From NCBI GenBank assembly GCA_938082635.1, contig CALLLI010000465.1:1-37281 (forward strand): 37,281 nt of DNA. Direction: 5' to 3'. This document shows, in pieces, positions 27,001 through 35,600 of this stretch. The notes under the pieces are model-generated. The model was given only the letters and a program-made list of their open reading frames with translations. It did not search any database and was not told where the DNA came from. The translations under genes and the position numbers were made by a program. Position 1 is the first letter of the stretch. Each line of letters opens with the position of its first letter. The DNA is from an uncultured Verrucomicrobiales bacterium (lineage in GTDB: Bacteria; Verrucomicrobiota; Verrucomicrobiia; Verrucomicrobiales; DEV007).

Positions 27001-28553
27001 AGTTCGGTGAGGGCAACGGCAGCATTCCTGGTATATTGGTAGATTCGATAGACATTGCTCCTGGCGTGTTTCCCATCCCCGGTGATGAAGAGCCCATGGT
27101 CGAAGGATTCGCGGAGGCGTTTGATGGCCCCGACCTTCCAGAAGGCTGGTCAGTGCGGGATGACACGGCGGAAGCTCAGATTGGATTCACCGACAACGGT
27201 CAATACCAGGTGAATGAGCCTTCAACGTCAGAAAACGGCGATGCAGGCATCCAACGCGCCTTCACCAGTGGCGGAAGCTTCACTGCCGACCTGGAAATGC
27301 AATTCGAAGACTTCGCGGGATCGAACACCGACTTCAAGTTCCGCTTCTTCGGCGGCCAGTTTATTGAGCTTGTCTACAATAGCTTCGATGACGTTCGCGT
27401 CTTCTCAGGCGAGCTAGGTGACAATGTGAATCGCATCAATGGCGTTGGCATCTCTGATAACACTCCCTTGCATTTCCGCTTCATCTTTGATGCTGATACT
27501 GGCAATGCCACGTTTGGTCTTGCCATCGGTGATCAGCCCATGATGGAGATCGCCACGGCCGAGGGGCTGATGGAGTTCACGCCGAACACGGTCGACTTCG
27601 TGATGTTCAAATTCGGCGAGGGCAATGGCAACACGCCTAAGATGTTGATCGACAACTTTGAGATCCGTCCTGGCGTTTTCGCCATCCCAGAAATACAAAT
27701 GCCCGCAGAGGCCTTTGCTGATACTTTTGATGGTCCCAATCTTGTCGAGGGTTGGAACGTGCGTGATGAGTCGGCCGAGGCGCAGATTGGATTTACCGAG
27801 AACGGTCAGTATCAAGTGAGCGAGCCTTCCACGTCAGAGAACGGCGATGCCGGCATCCAACGTGCCATCACCACCAACGGCTCTAGCTTCACCGCTGACC
27901 TCGAAATGCAATTCGAAGACTTTGCGGGATCGAACACCGACTTCAAATTCCGCTTCTTCGGCGGCCAGTTTATCGAACTCGTCTACAATAGCTTCGACGA
28001 CGTCCGCGTCTTCTCCGGTGAGAAAGGTGAAAACGTCAATCGTATCGCCGGCCTTGGCATCACCGATAGTGTGCCTTTGCATTTCCGCTTCATCTTTGAT
28101 GCTGCGACCGGCAATGCCACGTATGGCGTTTCGATCGATGGAAGTGCGATGCAAGAGATCGCGACGGCTGAGGGCTTGTTGGAGTTCACGCCGAATTCAG
28201 TCGACTTCGTGATGTTCAAGTTTGGCGAAGGCAATGGCAACACCCCCAAGATGTTGATCGACCGCTTCGAAATCCGCACGGGGGTCTTTCCGTTAGATGA
28301 AGGAGGCGGCGATCGTCCCGCCATTCAGATTCTCGGTATCGATGTCTCTGGCGATGCTGGAAGCACGAGCACGATCACGTGGTCGTCCGCTGCTGACGAA
28401 ACCTACGATGTCGAATGGTCAGAGAACCTCGTCGATTGGAACGATCTCGCGGCAGGCGTCGAGTCTGCAGGAGAGGAAACGAGCGTCGACGATGCGGACA
28501 TTCCCGCAGAAGTGACGCAGCGCTACTATCGCATCGGACCAAGCGGCGGCTAA
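24060..28553 (+). CDS. Giant exported protein of seven tandem concanavalin-A-like (LamG-like) units
   Basis: This 1497-residue protein has a signal peptide ending about residue 32 (SLLGLWIASAQ) and seven units of about 195-202 residues beginning at residues 35, 229, 425, 620, 814, 1016 and 1218. Each unit opens with F-x-(D/E)-x-F-(D/S)-G-P-x-L and ends with a D-x-F-E-I strand. The better-conserved units share NTDFKFRFFGGQFIELVYNS, DDVRVFSGE and MFKFGEGNGN. Unit 3 is the most diverged and lacks the FKFRFFGG core. Units 6 and 7 are nearly identical. A C-terminal module (about 1415-1497) has ENLVDW and ends in RYYRIGP, like other Verrucomicrobial exported proteins. The jelly-roll pattern implies glycan binding or adhesion; no catalytic residues are apparent. 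Context between galactokinase and GH127 supports binding of an arabinose/galactose glycan (inference). Confidence 0.85.
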   Translation: MISLNHFRLRSLPLATLLAVFSSLLGLWIASAQDPFVDEFDGPELDGSWTILDNEGDTHIGFNAAGEYEIVDSQSTADAGLARTMSGSGDFTADASIRLENFFDGNVDFKFRFLAPKFMELVFNQNNFMRVFSGERGGNTVTVSDFGYEEGTPMHIRYSWSEAEGTLRIGVGLKDEPMRLLTTIDGLEGFQPNRADLVLFKIGEGDHQPRLFIDRFEIQDVALPIGIPPFVDDFSGPALAEGWTPLDNEEGATQIGFSDGIYEIRDNQEGGDAGLRRPVGGVGSFTASAKIKFLDFAGSNTDFKFRFIGTGKFIEIVYNSFDDIRVFSQEIGDNVARFNQIGFADGDVLDLKLAFDALTGTAQVGVAQNGGPMIVLAEITDLFDFTPNNADLLMFKFGEGNGNAPRLQLDHFEISDGFLPVDVQPFIDDFDGPELMSAWIALGSEADQLGFNEDGQYEINAAQNPENAGLQLRLPAPGSMTADLSVKLSDFVDSQSELRLSFPGPGGIDIIVGSTGSLKVTSVDKGDLANVEDFTLADGDTLDLRFAWDAEIEELEVGAGKNGEGLELIVGEFEFENLDPRVMEVALSTSGGDDKSPSMLLDKFNVRQGFARVPAERVEPFADDFDGPALSDRWTILGEEEGRGFTDGAYQFTDPSQSSDVAGIRTFLLGEGSFTVDAHVTFDMFTGTGSDFKFRFFGGQFIELVHNSFDDVRMHSGEKGAISRVENIGIVDVEPVQFRFVWNESLGQAQYGVLIGEGPWKIIGSVAGLTEFTPNEVDMVFFKFGDGEAPQMSVDRFEIRAGVFEMPTDPPIQLFVDPFDGPDLEEGWALIDESPEAQVGFGASVYEIRDPSTSAGNSGIRRAFEGKGGSFTAELALTFDGFAGSNTDFKYRFFGGKFIEVVYNSFDDIRVFSQERGENVNSIQGVGISDGDAVRLRFIWDESASTATIGLSINENPMEVIAKIDDLQEFAPDTVDFVMFKFGEGNGSIPGILVDSIDIAPGVFPIPGDEEPMVEGFAEAFDGPDLPEGWSVRDDTAEAQIGFTDNGQYQVNEPSTSENGDAGIQRAFTSGGSFTADLEMQFEDFAGSNTDFKFRFFGGQFIELVYNSFDDVRVFSGELGDNVNRINGVGISDNTPLHFRFIFDADTGNATFGLAIGDQPMMEIATAEGLMEFTPNTVDFVMFKFGEGNGNTPKMLIDNFEIRPGVFAIPEIQMPAEAFADTFDGPNLVEGWNVRDESAEAQIGFTENGQYQVSEPSTSENGDAGIQRAITTNGSSFTADLEMQFEDFAGSNTDFKFRFFGGQFIELVYNSFDDVRVFSGEKGENVNRIAGLGITDSVPLHFRFIFDAATGNATYGVSIDGSAMQEIATAEGLLEFTPNSVDFVMFKFGEGNGNTPKMLIDRFEIRTGVFPLDEGGGDRPAIQILGIDVSGDAGSTSTITWSSAADETYDVEWSENLVDWNDLAAGVESAGEETSVDDADIPAEVTQRYYRIGPSGG
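24162..28307 (+). repeat. Seven-fold tandem coding repeat of about 0.6 kb per unit
   Basis: Unit boundaries by codon are 24162, 24744, 25332, 25917, 26499, 27105 and 27711, with the array ending near 28307. Units 6 (27105-27710) and 7 (from 27711) show long stretches of near-identical DNA around the FKFRFF core, with most differences at third codon positions. Units 1 and 3 are the most diverged. This is the expected pattern of stepwise duplication at the 3' end under protein-level selection. Confidence 0.85.
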
Positions 28554-28563
28554 CATAGCGTAG

Positions 28564-28623
28564 CGCTGGCTTCAAGCCGGCGTCCAATCAACTCGTTTCA
28601 CAATACGCCGGCTAAAGCCAGCG
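28564..28623. repeat. Long intergenic hairpin (about 17 paired bases)
   Basis: The left arm 28564-28583 (CGCTGGCTT, CAA, GCCGGCGT) pairs with the right arm 28605-28623 (ACGCCGGC, TA, AAGCCAGCG), giving 9 + 8 perfect pairs separated by a small internal bulge, and a 21-base loop. It lies between the seven-repeat gene stop (28553) and the GH127 start. Its internal GGCTTCAAGCC is itself palindromic. No T-run is seen, so it looks more like a REP/MITE-type element or an mRNA processing hairpin than a classical terminator. Confidence 0.6.
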
Positions 28624-28657
28624 TTCCGGGCTTCGTTTGCCTACGAACACCAGAGCA

Positions 28658-31216
28658 ATGAATCGAGTTGCTCAAAGCAGCCAATCAATGGGACACTTCC
28701 GCAAGATGAAATCGAATCACCATCGAACACCGGGCACCTGCCTTGGCATGCTGATGCTAGCGTGGGCTCATTCGCCGCTCTATGGTGAAGACAAGCCTAA
28801 CCAAAGCGCCGACTATCCGCTAAAGCCCGTTCCCTTCAATAAGGTCGAAATGAAGAGCGACTTCTGGCGGCCACGGCTCGTGACCCAACGTGAAACCCTG
28901 GTGCCGTGGGCGTTCGAGCGCACGCAGCCTGGTGTCGAGCATCTCAAGGCGGCCCGCGACTTTCTCGATGGGAAGAAAGTGGAGGATCACCGTCCGCACC
29001 GCTTCATCGATTCAGATCTCTACAAAGTGATGGAGGGTGCCGCTTACTTGCTACAGCTGAAGCGTGATCCCGAGCTCGAAGCCAAGCTTGACGAACTCGC
29101 TGACATCATCACCAAAGCCCAACACAAGAACGGCTACCTCTATCCTTCCCACACGACGCAGGTTGGCAAGGCCAAGGACATGATGGGGGACACGCCCTAC
29201 ACCTTCGTGGTGCATAGTCATGAACTCTATAACGTGGGGCACCTCTACGAGGCCGCGGTTGCTTACTACCAGGCCACCGGCAAGAAGAAGCTTCTCGACG
29301 TCGTTGAGAAGAGCGCCACGCACATTAACAAAGTCTTCTTCGAAGGCGATCCTGACTACAACGATGGCAAGCCGATCCAGCAGGCTCCGGGTCATCAGGA
29401 ACTCGAACTCGCACTCGTCAAACTCTACCGCGTCACGGGCAAGAAGCTCTATCTAGACATGGCACGAAAATTCCTCGAGGTCCGTGGCATCACCTACGTT
29501 CCAGATGGCGAAGGCGTGATGTCGCCAACCTATGCCCAGCAACACAAGCCTGTCCTGGAGCAGAGCGAAGCCGTCGGCCATGCCGTGCGCGCCACCTATC
29601 TCTATTCAGCCATGGCAGACGTCGGCACCCTTACGGGAGAACCCGGCTACGGCAAAGCGTTAGATCGTATTTGGGGCAACATCACAGACACACGCATGCA
29701 CATCACAGGCGGCCTCGGAGCCGTGCATGGAATCGAAGGCTTCGGCCCGCAGTATGAACTGCCCAATGCCCACGCCTTCAACGAAACCTGCGCTGCCGTG
29801 GGCAATGTCCTGTTCAACTACCGCATGTTTCTCTTCCACAAAGATGCCAAGTACCTCGATGTTGCGGAAGTGGCTTTGCTCAACAATGTCCTGGCTGCCG
29901 TTAACCTGGAGGGGAATCGCTTCTTCTACGTGAATCCGTTAGAAGCTGACGGGAAATACCCCTTCAATCACGGTGTGGCAGAGCGTGCGCCTTGGTTTGG
30001 CACGGCTTGTTGTCCTTCCAATCTAGCACGCGTGATTCCGCAGGTGCCAGGAATGACCTTTGCCCATGACGACGACAATCTCTATGTCACGTTCTACTCA
30101 GAATGCCAAACCACCGTGAACATGGGTGGCGTCGACGTCGGGATCGAGCAGAAGACCGCTTACCCGAATGACGGCGAAATTAGCATTTCCGTCAGTCCTG
30201 ACAAAGCAGCGGAATTTCAGATGCATCTCCGCATCCCGACCTGGGCCCAAGATCGCTTCGTCCCAGGCGATCTCTACCGATACGTCGACTCCGCCCCGAG
30301 TACATTCACGCTTACCGTCAATGGCGATCCCGTGAAGACGGAACTCCAGAATGGGTTCGCCACGATTAAGCGAGAATGGCGCGCTGGTGATCATGTGGTG
30401 TTGAACTTACCCATGCCGCTGCGTGTGAGTGAATGCCATGAATCCGTGGAAGCAAACCGCAACCGCGTGGCTCTAACACGTGGCCCCTTCGTCCTCTGCA
30501 CGGAAGGCATCGACAACGGCGGCCCCACACAACGGTATTTCCTCTCTGAGAATCCAGATTCCTCGAAGACCAAAGTCACCACCAAGACCATCGATTCAGG
30601 CTCGTTCATCCAACTGAACATCCCGGCATCTGCTCTGACCAAAGACGGCGGGACGGAAAGCACCAACTTGGTTCTAACACCCTACTACGCCTGGAACAAT
30701 CGCGGCGTGGGCTCAATGACCGTCTGGTTGCCCCGCGATAAATCACTCGCCATCTTCGACCCACACGCCCTGCCCAAGGAGAGCATCTTCGCATCGCTCA
30801 AAGCCTCACACACCTCACCACTCGATACCGTATCGGCCATCGGTGACGGCATGGAGCCGCAGTGGTCTAGCGGAAACAAAGTGCCACGTTGGACGAGCCG
30901 ACCACAGAAAGGCAATCCGCAGCAGGTGGAAGCTCGTTTCGACAAGACCAAGAACATCCGCAGCGTTGGCGTCTACTGGATGCAGGACCGCGAAGATGTC
31001 CGCTTCCCCAAAGAGTGGTCGCTCGAAGTGGAGAAGGACGGCAAGTGGATCCCCTTCGAACTCTACACCACCGACCGCTACGACACTCGAGCAAATCAAT
31101 ACAACGTCGTTCATCCCGCAGCGCCACTGCAATGTGATGCCATCCGCATTCTCATGACGCCTCAGAAAGACGCCTGCGTCGGGATCCTGGAAGTCCAGGT
31201 CGCATTCGAAGAGTAA
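28658..31216 (+). CDS. GH127 beta-L-arabinofuranosidase with C-terminal discoidin-like domain
   Basis: This 852-residue protein starts at ATG 28658; ATG 28706 (MKSNHHRTPGTCLGMLMLAW) gives a neater signal peptide and may be the true start. The catalytic part (about 50-640) follows the (alpha/alpha)6 GH127/DUF1680 pattern: FWRPRLVTQRETLVPWAFE, QHKNGYLYPSHT, HELYNVGHLYEAAVAYYQAT and GGLGAVHGIEGFGPQYELPN. Numbering from 28658, E376 and C378 (NETCAAVG) plus C451-C452 (TACCPSN) match the Glu/Cys zinc-thiolate set of Bifidobacterium HypBA1, in which a Cys is the nucleophile. The last about 140 residues (VEARFDKTKNIRSVGVYWMQ, DAIRILM, ILEVQV) resemble an F5/8 C-type carbohydrate-binding domain, so the protein is longer than typical. 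It would release L-arabinofuranose outside the cytoplasm. Confidence 0.9.
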   Translation: MNRVAQSSQSMGHFRKMKSNHHRTPGTCLGMLMLAWAHSPLYGEDKPNQSADYPLKPVPFNKVEMKSDFWRPRLVTQRETLVPWAFERTQPGVEHLKAARDFLDGKKVEDHRPHRFIDSDLYKVMEGAAYLLQLKRDPELEAKLDELADIITKAQHKNGYLYPSHTTQVGKAKDMMGDTPYTFVVHSHELYNVGHLYEAAVAYYQATGKKKLLDVVEKSATHINKVFFEGDPDYNDGKPIQQAPGHQELELALVKLYRVTGKKLYLDMARKFLEVRGITYVPDGEGVMSPTYAQQHKPVLEQSEAVGHAVRATYLYSAMADVGTLTGEPGYGKALDRIWGNITDTRMHITGGLGAVHGIEGFGPQYELPNAHAFNETCAAVGNVLFNYRMFLFHKDAKYLDVAEVALLNNVLAAVNLEGNRFFYVNPLEADGKYPFNHGVAERAPWFGTACCPSNLARVIPQVPGMTFAHDDDNLYVTFYSECQTTVNMGGVDVGIEQKTAYPNDGEISISVSPDKAAEFQMHLRIPTWAQDRFVPGDLYRYVDSAPSTFTLTVNGDPVKTELQNGFATIKREWRAGDHVVLNLPMPLRVSECHESVEANRNRVALTRGPFVLCTEGIDNGGPTQRYFLSENPDSSKTKVTTKTIDSGSFIQLNIPASALTKDGGTESTNLVLTPYYAWNNRGVGSMTVWLPRDKSLAIFDPHALPKESIFASLKASHTSPLDTVSAIGDGMEPQWSSGNKVPRWTSRPQKGNPQQVEARFDKTKNIRSVGVYWMQDREDVRFPKEWSLEVEKDGKWIPFELYTTDRYDTRANQYNVVHPAAPLQCDAIRILMTPQKDACVGILEVQVAFEE

Positions 31217-31227
31217 CCGCAGCTCGC

Positions 31228-32670
31228 ATGATTCGTTTCTGCTTCCTTCAATATCTCTGTGTGGCGGCTCTGCTAGCAAAAGCAGTCGCCGAACCATCGT
31301 CTAAACCTAACATCATCTTCGTCCTCGCCGATGATCTTGGCTGGAGCGAGCTAGGTTGCTATGGCAACACCTTCAACGAAACACCCAATCTGGACCGCCT
31401 GGCCAACGAAGGCATGCGGTTCACGCACACTTACGCGGCCGCGCCCGTGTGTTCGCCTTACCGAGCAGCCTTCTTGACCGGCCAGGCTCCAGCGAGATTG
31501 GGAATCACCGACTTCTTGCGAGCCGACGCAAGTGATGGCTTGTCGCTGAAGCAAATGACTCTGCCAGAGATGCTGAAGCCGCATGGTTACGCCACCGGGA
31601 TGATCGGCAAATGGCATCTCACCGGCTACAAGCACCATGGTGCCGAGGTCGAAAGGCGTCCGACCGACCACGGGTTTGATTGGAATACTGGGAGCGAAGT
31701 CAAGTCGGTCGGCAATGGCGCCAACACCTGGCCTTACGTTTTCCGAACCCAGCCCATCCGTTGGATTGATCTCCCAAAGAATCGACTTGGAGATAACGAA
31801 TACCTCACAGATCGACTTAACCTTGAAGCGGTCGACTTCATCGAACGAAACAAGGATCGTCCGTTCTTTCTCTACCTAAGTCACTACGCACCGCACACCA
31901 TTCTCGACGGCCGACCCGATCTCGTCGACAAGTACTGCAAGAAACACGCTCCCGGCCCGTCCACACGAGAGAAGTGCTATCTGTGTGAGGATGCCAGATT
32001 GGGCAAAGGAGACCCTGGCCATCATTGGGCCGGTGACCACAATCCTCATTTAGCAGCCATGCTAGAATCGATCGACGACGGTCTGGGCTTGATCAGCGCC
32101 AAACTCAAGGAACTGGGCCTGACCAAGAACACCCTCGTGATCTTTTCCAGCGACAACGGCGGTGAGACCAACGTGACCTCCAATGCGCCCTTGCGCGGCG
32201 GCAAGAGCCAACTCTACGAAGGCGGCATTCGCGTGCCCATGATCATCCGATGGCCTGCCCGCATCCGGGCCAGCCAAGTGTCTGACATGCCCACCATCAA
32301 CACCGACTTCTACCCGACCCTCTTAGAAGCGACCAGCATTCAACCCGACCCAGCACAAACCCTCGATGGCATCTCAATCCTGAGCCACATAGAGAATGCG
32401 AGTGAAAAGCCAGACCGCGAATTCCTCGCCTGGCATTACCCTCTAGAAAAGCCGCACTTCCTCGGCGGCGTCTCGGCTGGAGCCATTCGGTCCGGTGATT
32501 GGAAACTGATCGAGAAGTTCGAAGCCGGTGATGATGAGCTTTTCCATCTGAAGAACGATCCCACCGAGTCAACCAACGTCGCCTCACAGAACCCAGAAAC
32601 CGTCACCCTGCTGAAGAAGAAGCTCGCCGACTGGCGACGCACTGTTGGGGCGAAAAGACCAAGAACGTGA
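31228..32670 (+). CDS. Exported sulfatase (arylsulfatase A-like, formylglycine type)
   Basis: This 480-residue protein has a signal peptide (MIRFCFLQYLCVAALLAKAVA). Features are NIIFVLADDLGWSELGCYG with metal-ligand Asp35-Asp36, TPNLDRLANEGMRFTHTYAA, and the active-site motif C75-S-P-Y-R79 (CxPxR), whose Cys is converted to formylglycine by an anaerobic or FGE maturase not present in this window. Also seen are MIGKWHLTGY, FSSDNGGETN and GGIRVPMIIRWPARI. It hydrolyses sulfate esters, probably from a polysaccharide. It lies 11 bases after the GH127 stop on the same strand, so the two are almost certainly co-transcribed, implying that the arabinose-containing target is sulfated. Confidence 0.93.
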   Translation: MIRFCFLQYLCVAALLAKAVAEPSSKPNIIFVLADDLGWSELGCYGNTFNETPNLDRLANEGMRFTHTYAAAPVCSPYRAAFLTGQAPARLGITDFLRADASDGLSLKQMTLPEMLKPHGYATGMIGKWHLTGYKHHGAEVERRPTDHGFDWNTGSEVKSVGNGANTWPYVFRTQPIRWIDLPKNRLGDNEYLTDRLNLEAVDFIERNKDRPFFLYLSHYAPHTILDGRPDLVDKYCKKHAPGPSTREKCYLCEDARLGKGDPGHHWAGDHNPHLAAMLESIDDGLGLISAKLKELGLTKNTLVIFSSDNGGETNVTSNAPLRGGKSQLYEGGIRVPMIIRWPARIRASQVSDMPTINTDFYPTLLEATSIQPDPAQTLDGISILSHIENASEKPDREFLAWHYPLEKPHFLGGVSAGAIRSGDWKLIEKFEAGDDELFHLKNDPTESTNVASQNPETVTLLKKKLADWRRTVGAKRPRT

Positions 32671-32696
32671 ACCTAAACGTATCTTCTCAAACGATA

Positions 32697-35600
32697 CTAG
32701 CGGCTTAAGGAGAACCGAATGCGCCAGTAGCCGGGAGTCTCGGGCACGAGATCATAGAGGAGGGTGGCGGTGCCGTCGCCATTGGTTTGAACATCGGTGA
32801 TGGTGATCTGTTCGGGTTCCCAAGCTTTGAGATCTTTCGAAAACTCCAGGGTCTCCGTCACACCGGAGGCGCGGAAGCGGACGCGGAGGGTGGTGCCATC
32901 ATAGACGGGCAACGCTTTGCTCGAAGGCACGCCTTCGGCTAACAAATCCACTCCCATGGCGAAGGCTCCGAAATGCGTGATGCCGTCCTGGTCAGGATCT
33001 CCTTCGGCATCGACAAGGCCGCGATCGGCTAACCAGATGTCGAATCCCGTGAGTTCACGTTCCCCTTCTGGTGCTCCGGGCGTGCCACCCACAGCGGCGC
33101 TGGGCTGCCAAGACCCGACCTCTCCATAGGCATCTGCGCCGACCGTTGTGGGATCGTTCAATGTGAGGGAAAAGCCTTCACCATCAGCAGACACCGGCCA
33201 GGGATCGGCATCGTCGTAGAGAAACTCCAAGATGGCATTGCCCGCGCCAAAGGCGAGCTTGAGGCGTTCGCCGCGATTGCTGAGCGAGAAGTTTGATTCC
33301 CACTCACCGAGAATCGGAAGGTCCGCGCCGTAGCGGGCTACCATGGCCGCGCGATTGGCCACGACGAGGCCGTAGGCGCCAGCCGCCAAGGATGTCCCTT
33401 CGATGAAATCGAAATCAACGCCTTTGGTGAAGCGCAAATCCGTGAGTTCGAGCGACGTGTTCCCGCGATTCCAAACTTCGAGGAATTCGAAATCAGATTC
33501 GTCAAAGCCACTTTCAGCTTCTGTGTCAGAGGCAGGCGCAGGATGGTACATCAATTCTGTCAGAACCAAAGAATCGCGCAAGGCCGCCCCGTCGGTGGGT
33601 TCTTTGGCGATGAAATGCAAGGATTCGGACCAATGGGAGACACGATTGGTGGTGTCCCAATGCCGAACGCGGATCCGATAGGCATGGCCCACTTTGAGGA
33701 GGTTGGTGGGAACTGAGACGGAAAGATCGGTCGAGCCATCGTTCGTCCAGAGAGAGGTGATCTCGTACATGCGCACGGCTTCAGGATTATAACTGGGAGC
33801 ATTGGCGTCTGTGACTTCAGCGACGCGCCACTCCACTTTCGCGAGTTCGGAGGGTGCGAAGATGGAAGCGGCTTTGTAGGCCGTCGATTGCACGGCAACG
33901 GCATCAATGGCCGCACTACTATTATCTGCAAAGGTGATGGTTGGCGTCTTCGCAATGGCCGCGTCCTCCATCATGTCATCGAGATGGGCAGCTCGCCCGC
34001 CAGCGCCCACATTGCCGCCGGGATAACTGAGGTTTCCCTCAAAAGCAAAGAGCTTCATGTCTTCCACCTTCGAAGCCAGGGTACCAGTATCCGTCGTACC
34101 CGTGGCCGTCGGAGCATCCCGCCACCGATCCCAGTCTGCAGGGTGGAAGTCATCGATCACGGCTGTGGCGTCATCGATAAGATTCGCGATCACGTCAGGC
34201 TGCCAGACCAGATCGCGGAATTCGCGGAGGGTGTTTCGAAACTCGACTTGAAATTCGTCTTTCCGTCGGATGGCATTTCCGGCATAGTCGAAGCCCTCAT
34301 TCCAACTCGGCCCCCAACTGGCATCCGAGTCGTAGGGCAATTGCCAGTATTGACCCAATTCATTGTTAGGGCTGGGCGCGAAGTACTGCACCATGTTCTT
34401 ATCCGCATCCGCCCAGTAATCGTAGTGGCGAATCGCTTCCTCCACGGCGGTGTAGCGATACCAGATGTCCCAGTTCACATGGGCTCGAAGCCAAGCGTCA
34501 TCGCGAGTGGGGCGCAGCATGGAAAAGAGGTTGGTGTAGTCTTCCGCATTCTGTGGCGCGTTCGGCGCTTGGTAACGCAATTGCTGGAGACCATCAGACG
34601 AGGAGCCTTTGCTCCCGACGCCTACGAAATTCTCGGACTGGTCGGTGAGTTTGTAGAGATTGCCCTTGGGCAGGCCACGGCTTTCGAGAAAGCGGACGTC
34701 GATGCGTTCTTGGGCCAAGCTCAAGCCATAGAAATCGCCACCATACTGGTCAGGCGCTTCTGCGGCGTCATCGATGACACGGAAATGGAACCAGTGGGTC
34801 CGCACAGCGGGAACCCCGAAGAGTTCCCATATCTGCCCATTCACGGTGTCCACGAGGCCGAAATTTCCGGGGCGATTGCGAATCCCGAACGTGCCGGTCA
34901 GGCGATTGCCTAACATCTTACTAGTCGTAAGCACGCGCCAGGTGGTTTCGTAAGGTTCCCCGCGATTGTTCTTGGCCCGGAAGTAGTTGCCTCGGTTGAA
35001 CTTGAATTTCATCGAGCGTTTGCCTCTAAGCTGATAACGCCCATTTCCGCCGCGCAATCGATACGAGATGTTGTCATAAACGCGCCCATCATAAACGATG
35101 GTGCCGCTCCAATTGTAGTAACTCCTAGCACTCATGGCAGAGCGCGGATGCTGATCGCGACTGTTGTAAGCCAGGCACTGCATCCAATTCTCGTTGGTTG
35201 TGAGCAAGTGATAAGTGGGGAGCTCTTGCAGGAGTTCCGCCGAATAGACATGCCCATTTCCCTGGGAAGAATCTTCTGAGGCAACGTAGTCAGGCACTCC
35301 GTCGTAGACAAAGAAGGCGAAGTTCAGCGAGGGATCATCTTTGAAAGGGGCGCGAACTTCGTTTCCCTCGCCGTCCTCCGCCGTGATGTAGTAGCGGACA
35401 AGGGTGCGGTTCGCCTGGGCTGGCAAGGTCACGGTGTAAATCGCGTCATTGTCAGTATCTTCATGGGCACCCTCTGGATCGAGCGAGGTCATGGGTTCGC
35501 TCGGCCAACTTCCGGTGAAGAGACCCTCTGCGTAACCAGCACTCATCCGACGCTCTATGCTGGGATCAGCCAGAAGTGCAGCAACCGAGTACGGAGTGAA

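Noticed and set aside
24162-28307. CRISPR-like or satellite array
   Set aside because: The period is about 600 bases, the repeats are in one reading frame, and differences fall at third codon positions, so it is a coding repeat.
25400-28324. Several Ser/Pro-rich open frames on the minus strand
   Set aside because: They mirror the repeated plus-strand gene and recur with its repeat period, as expected for antisense frames of a coding repeat.
32679-32697. GTATC/GATAC inverted repeat between the convergent sulfatase and LTD/CotH genes as a terminator
   Set aside because: Only five base pairs, a 9-base loop and no T-run; likely chance.
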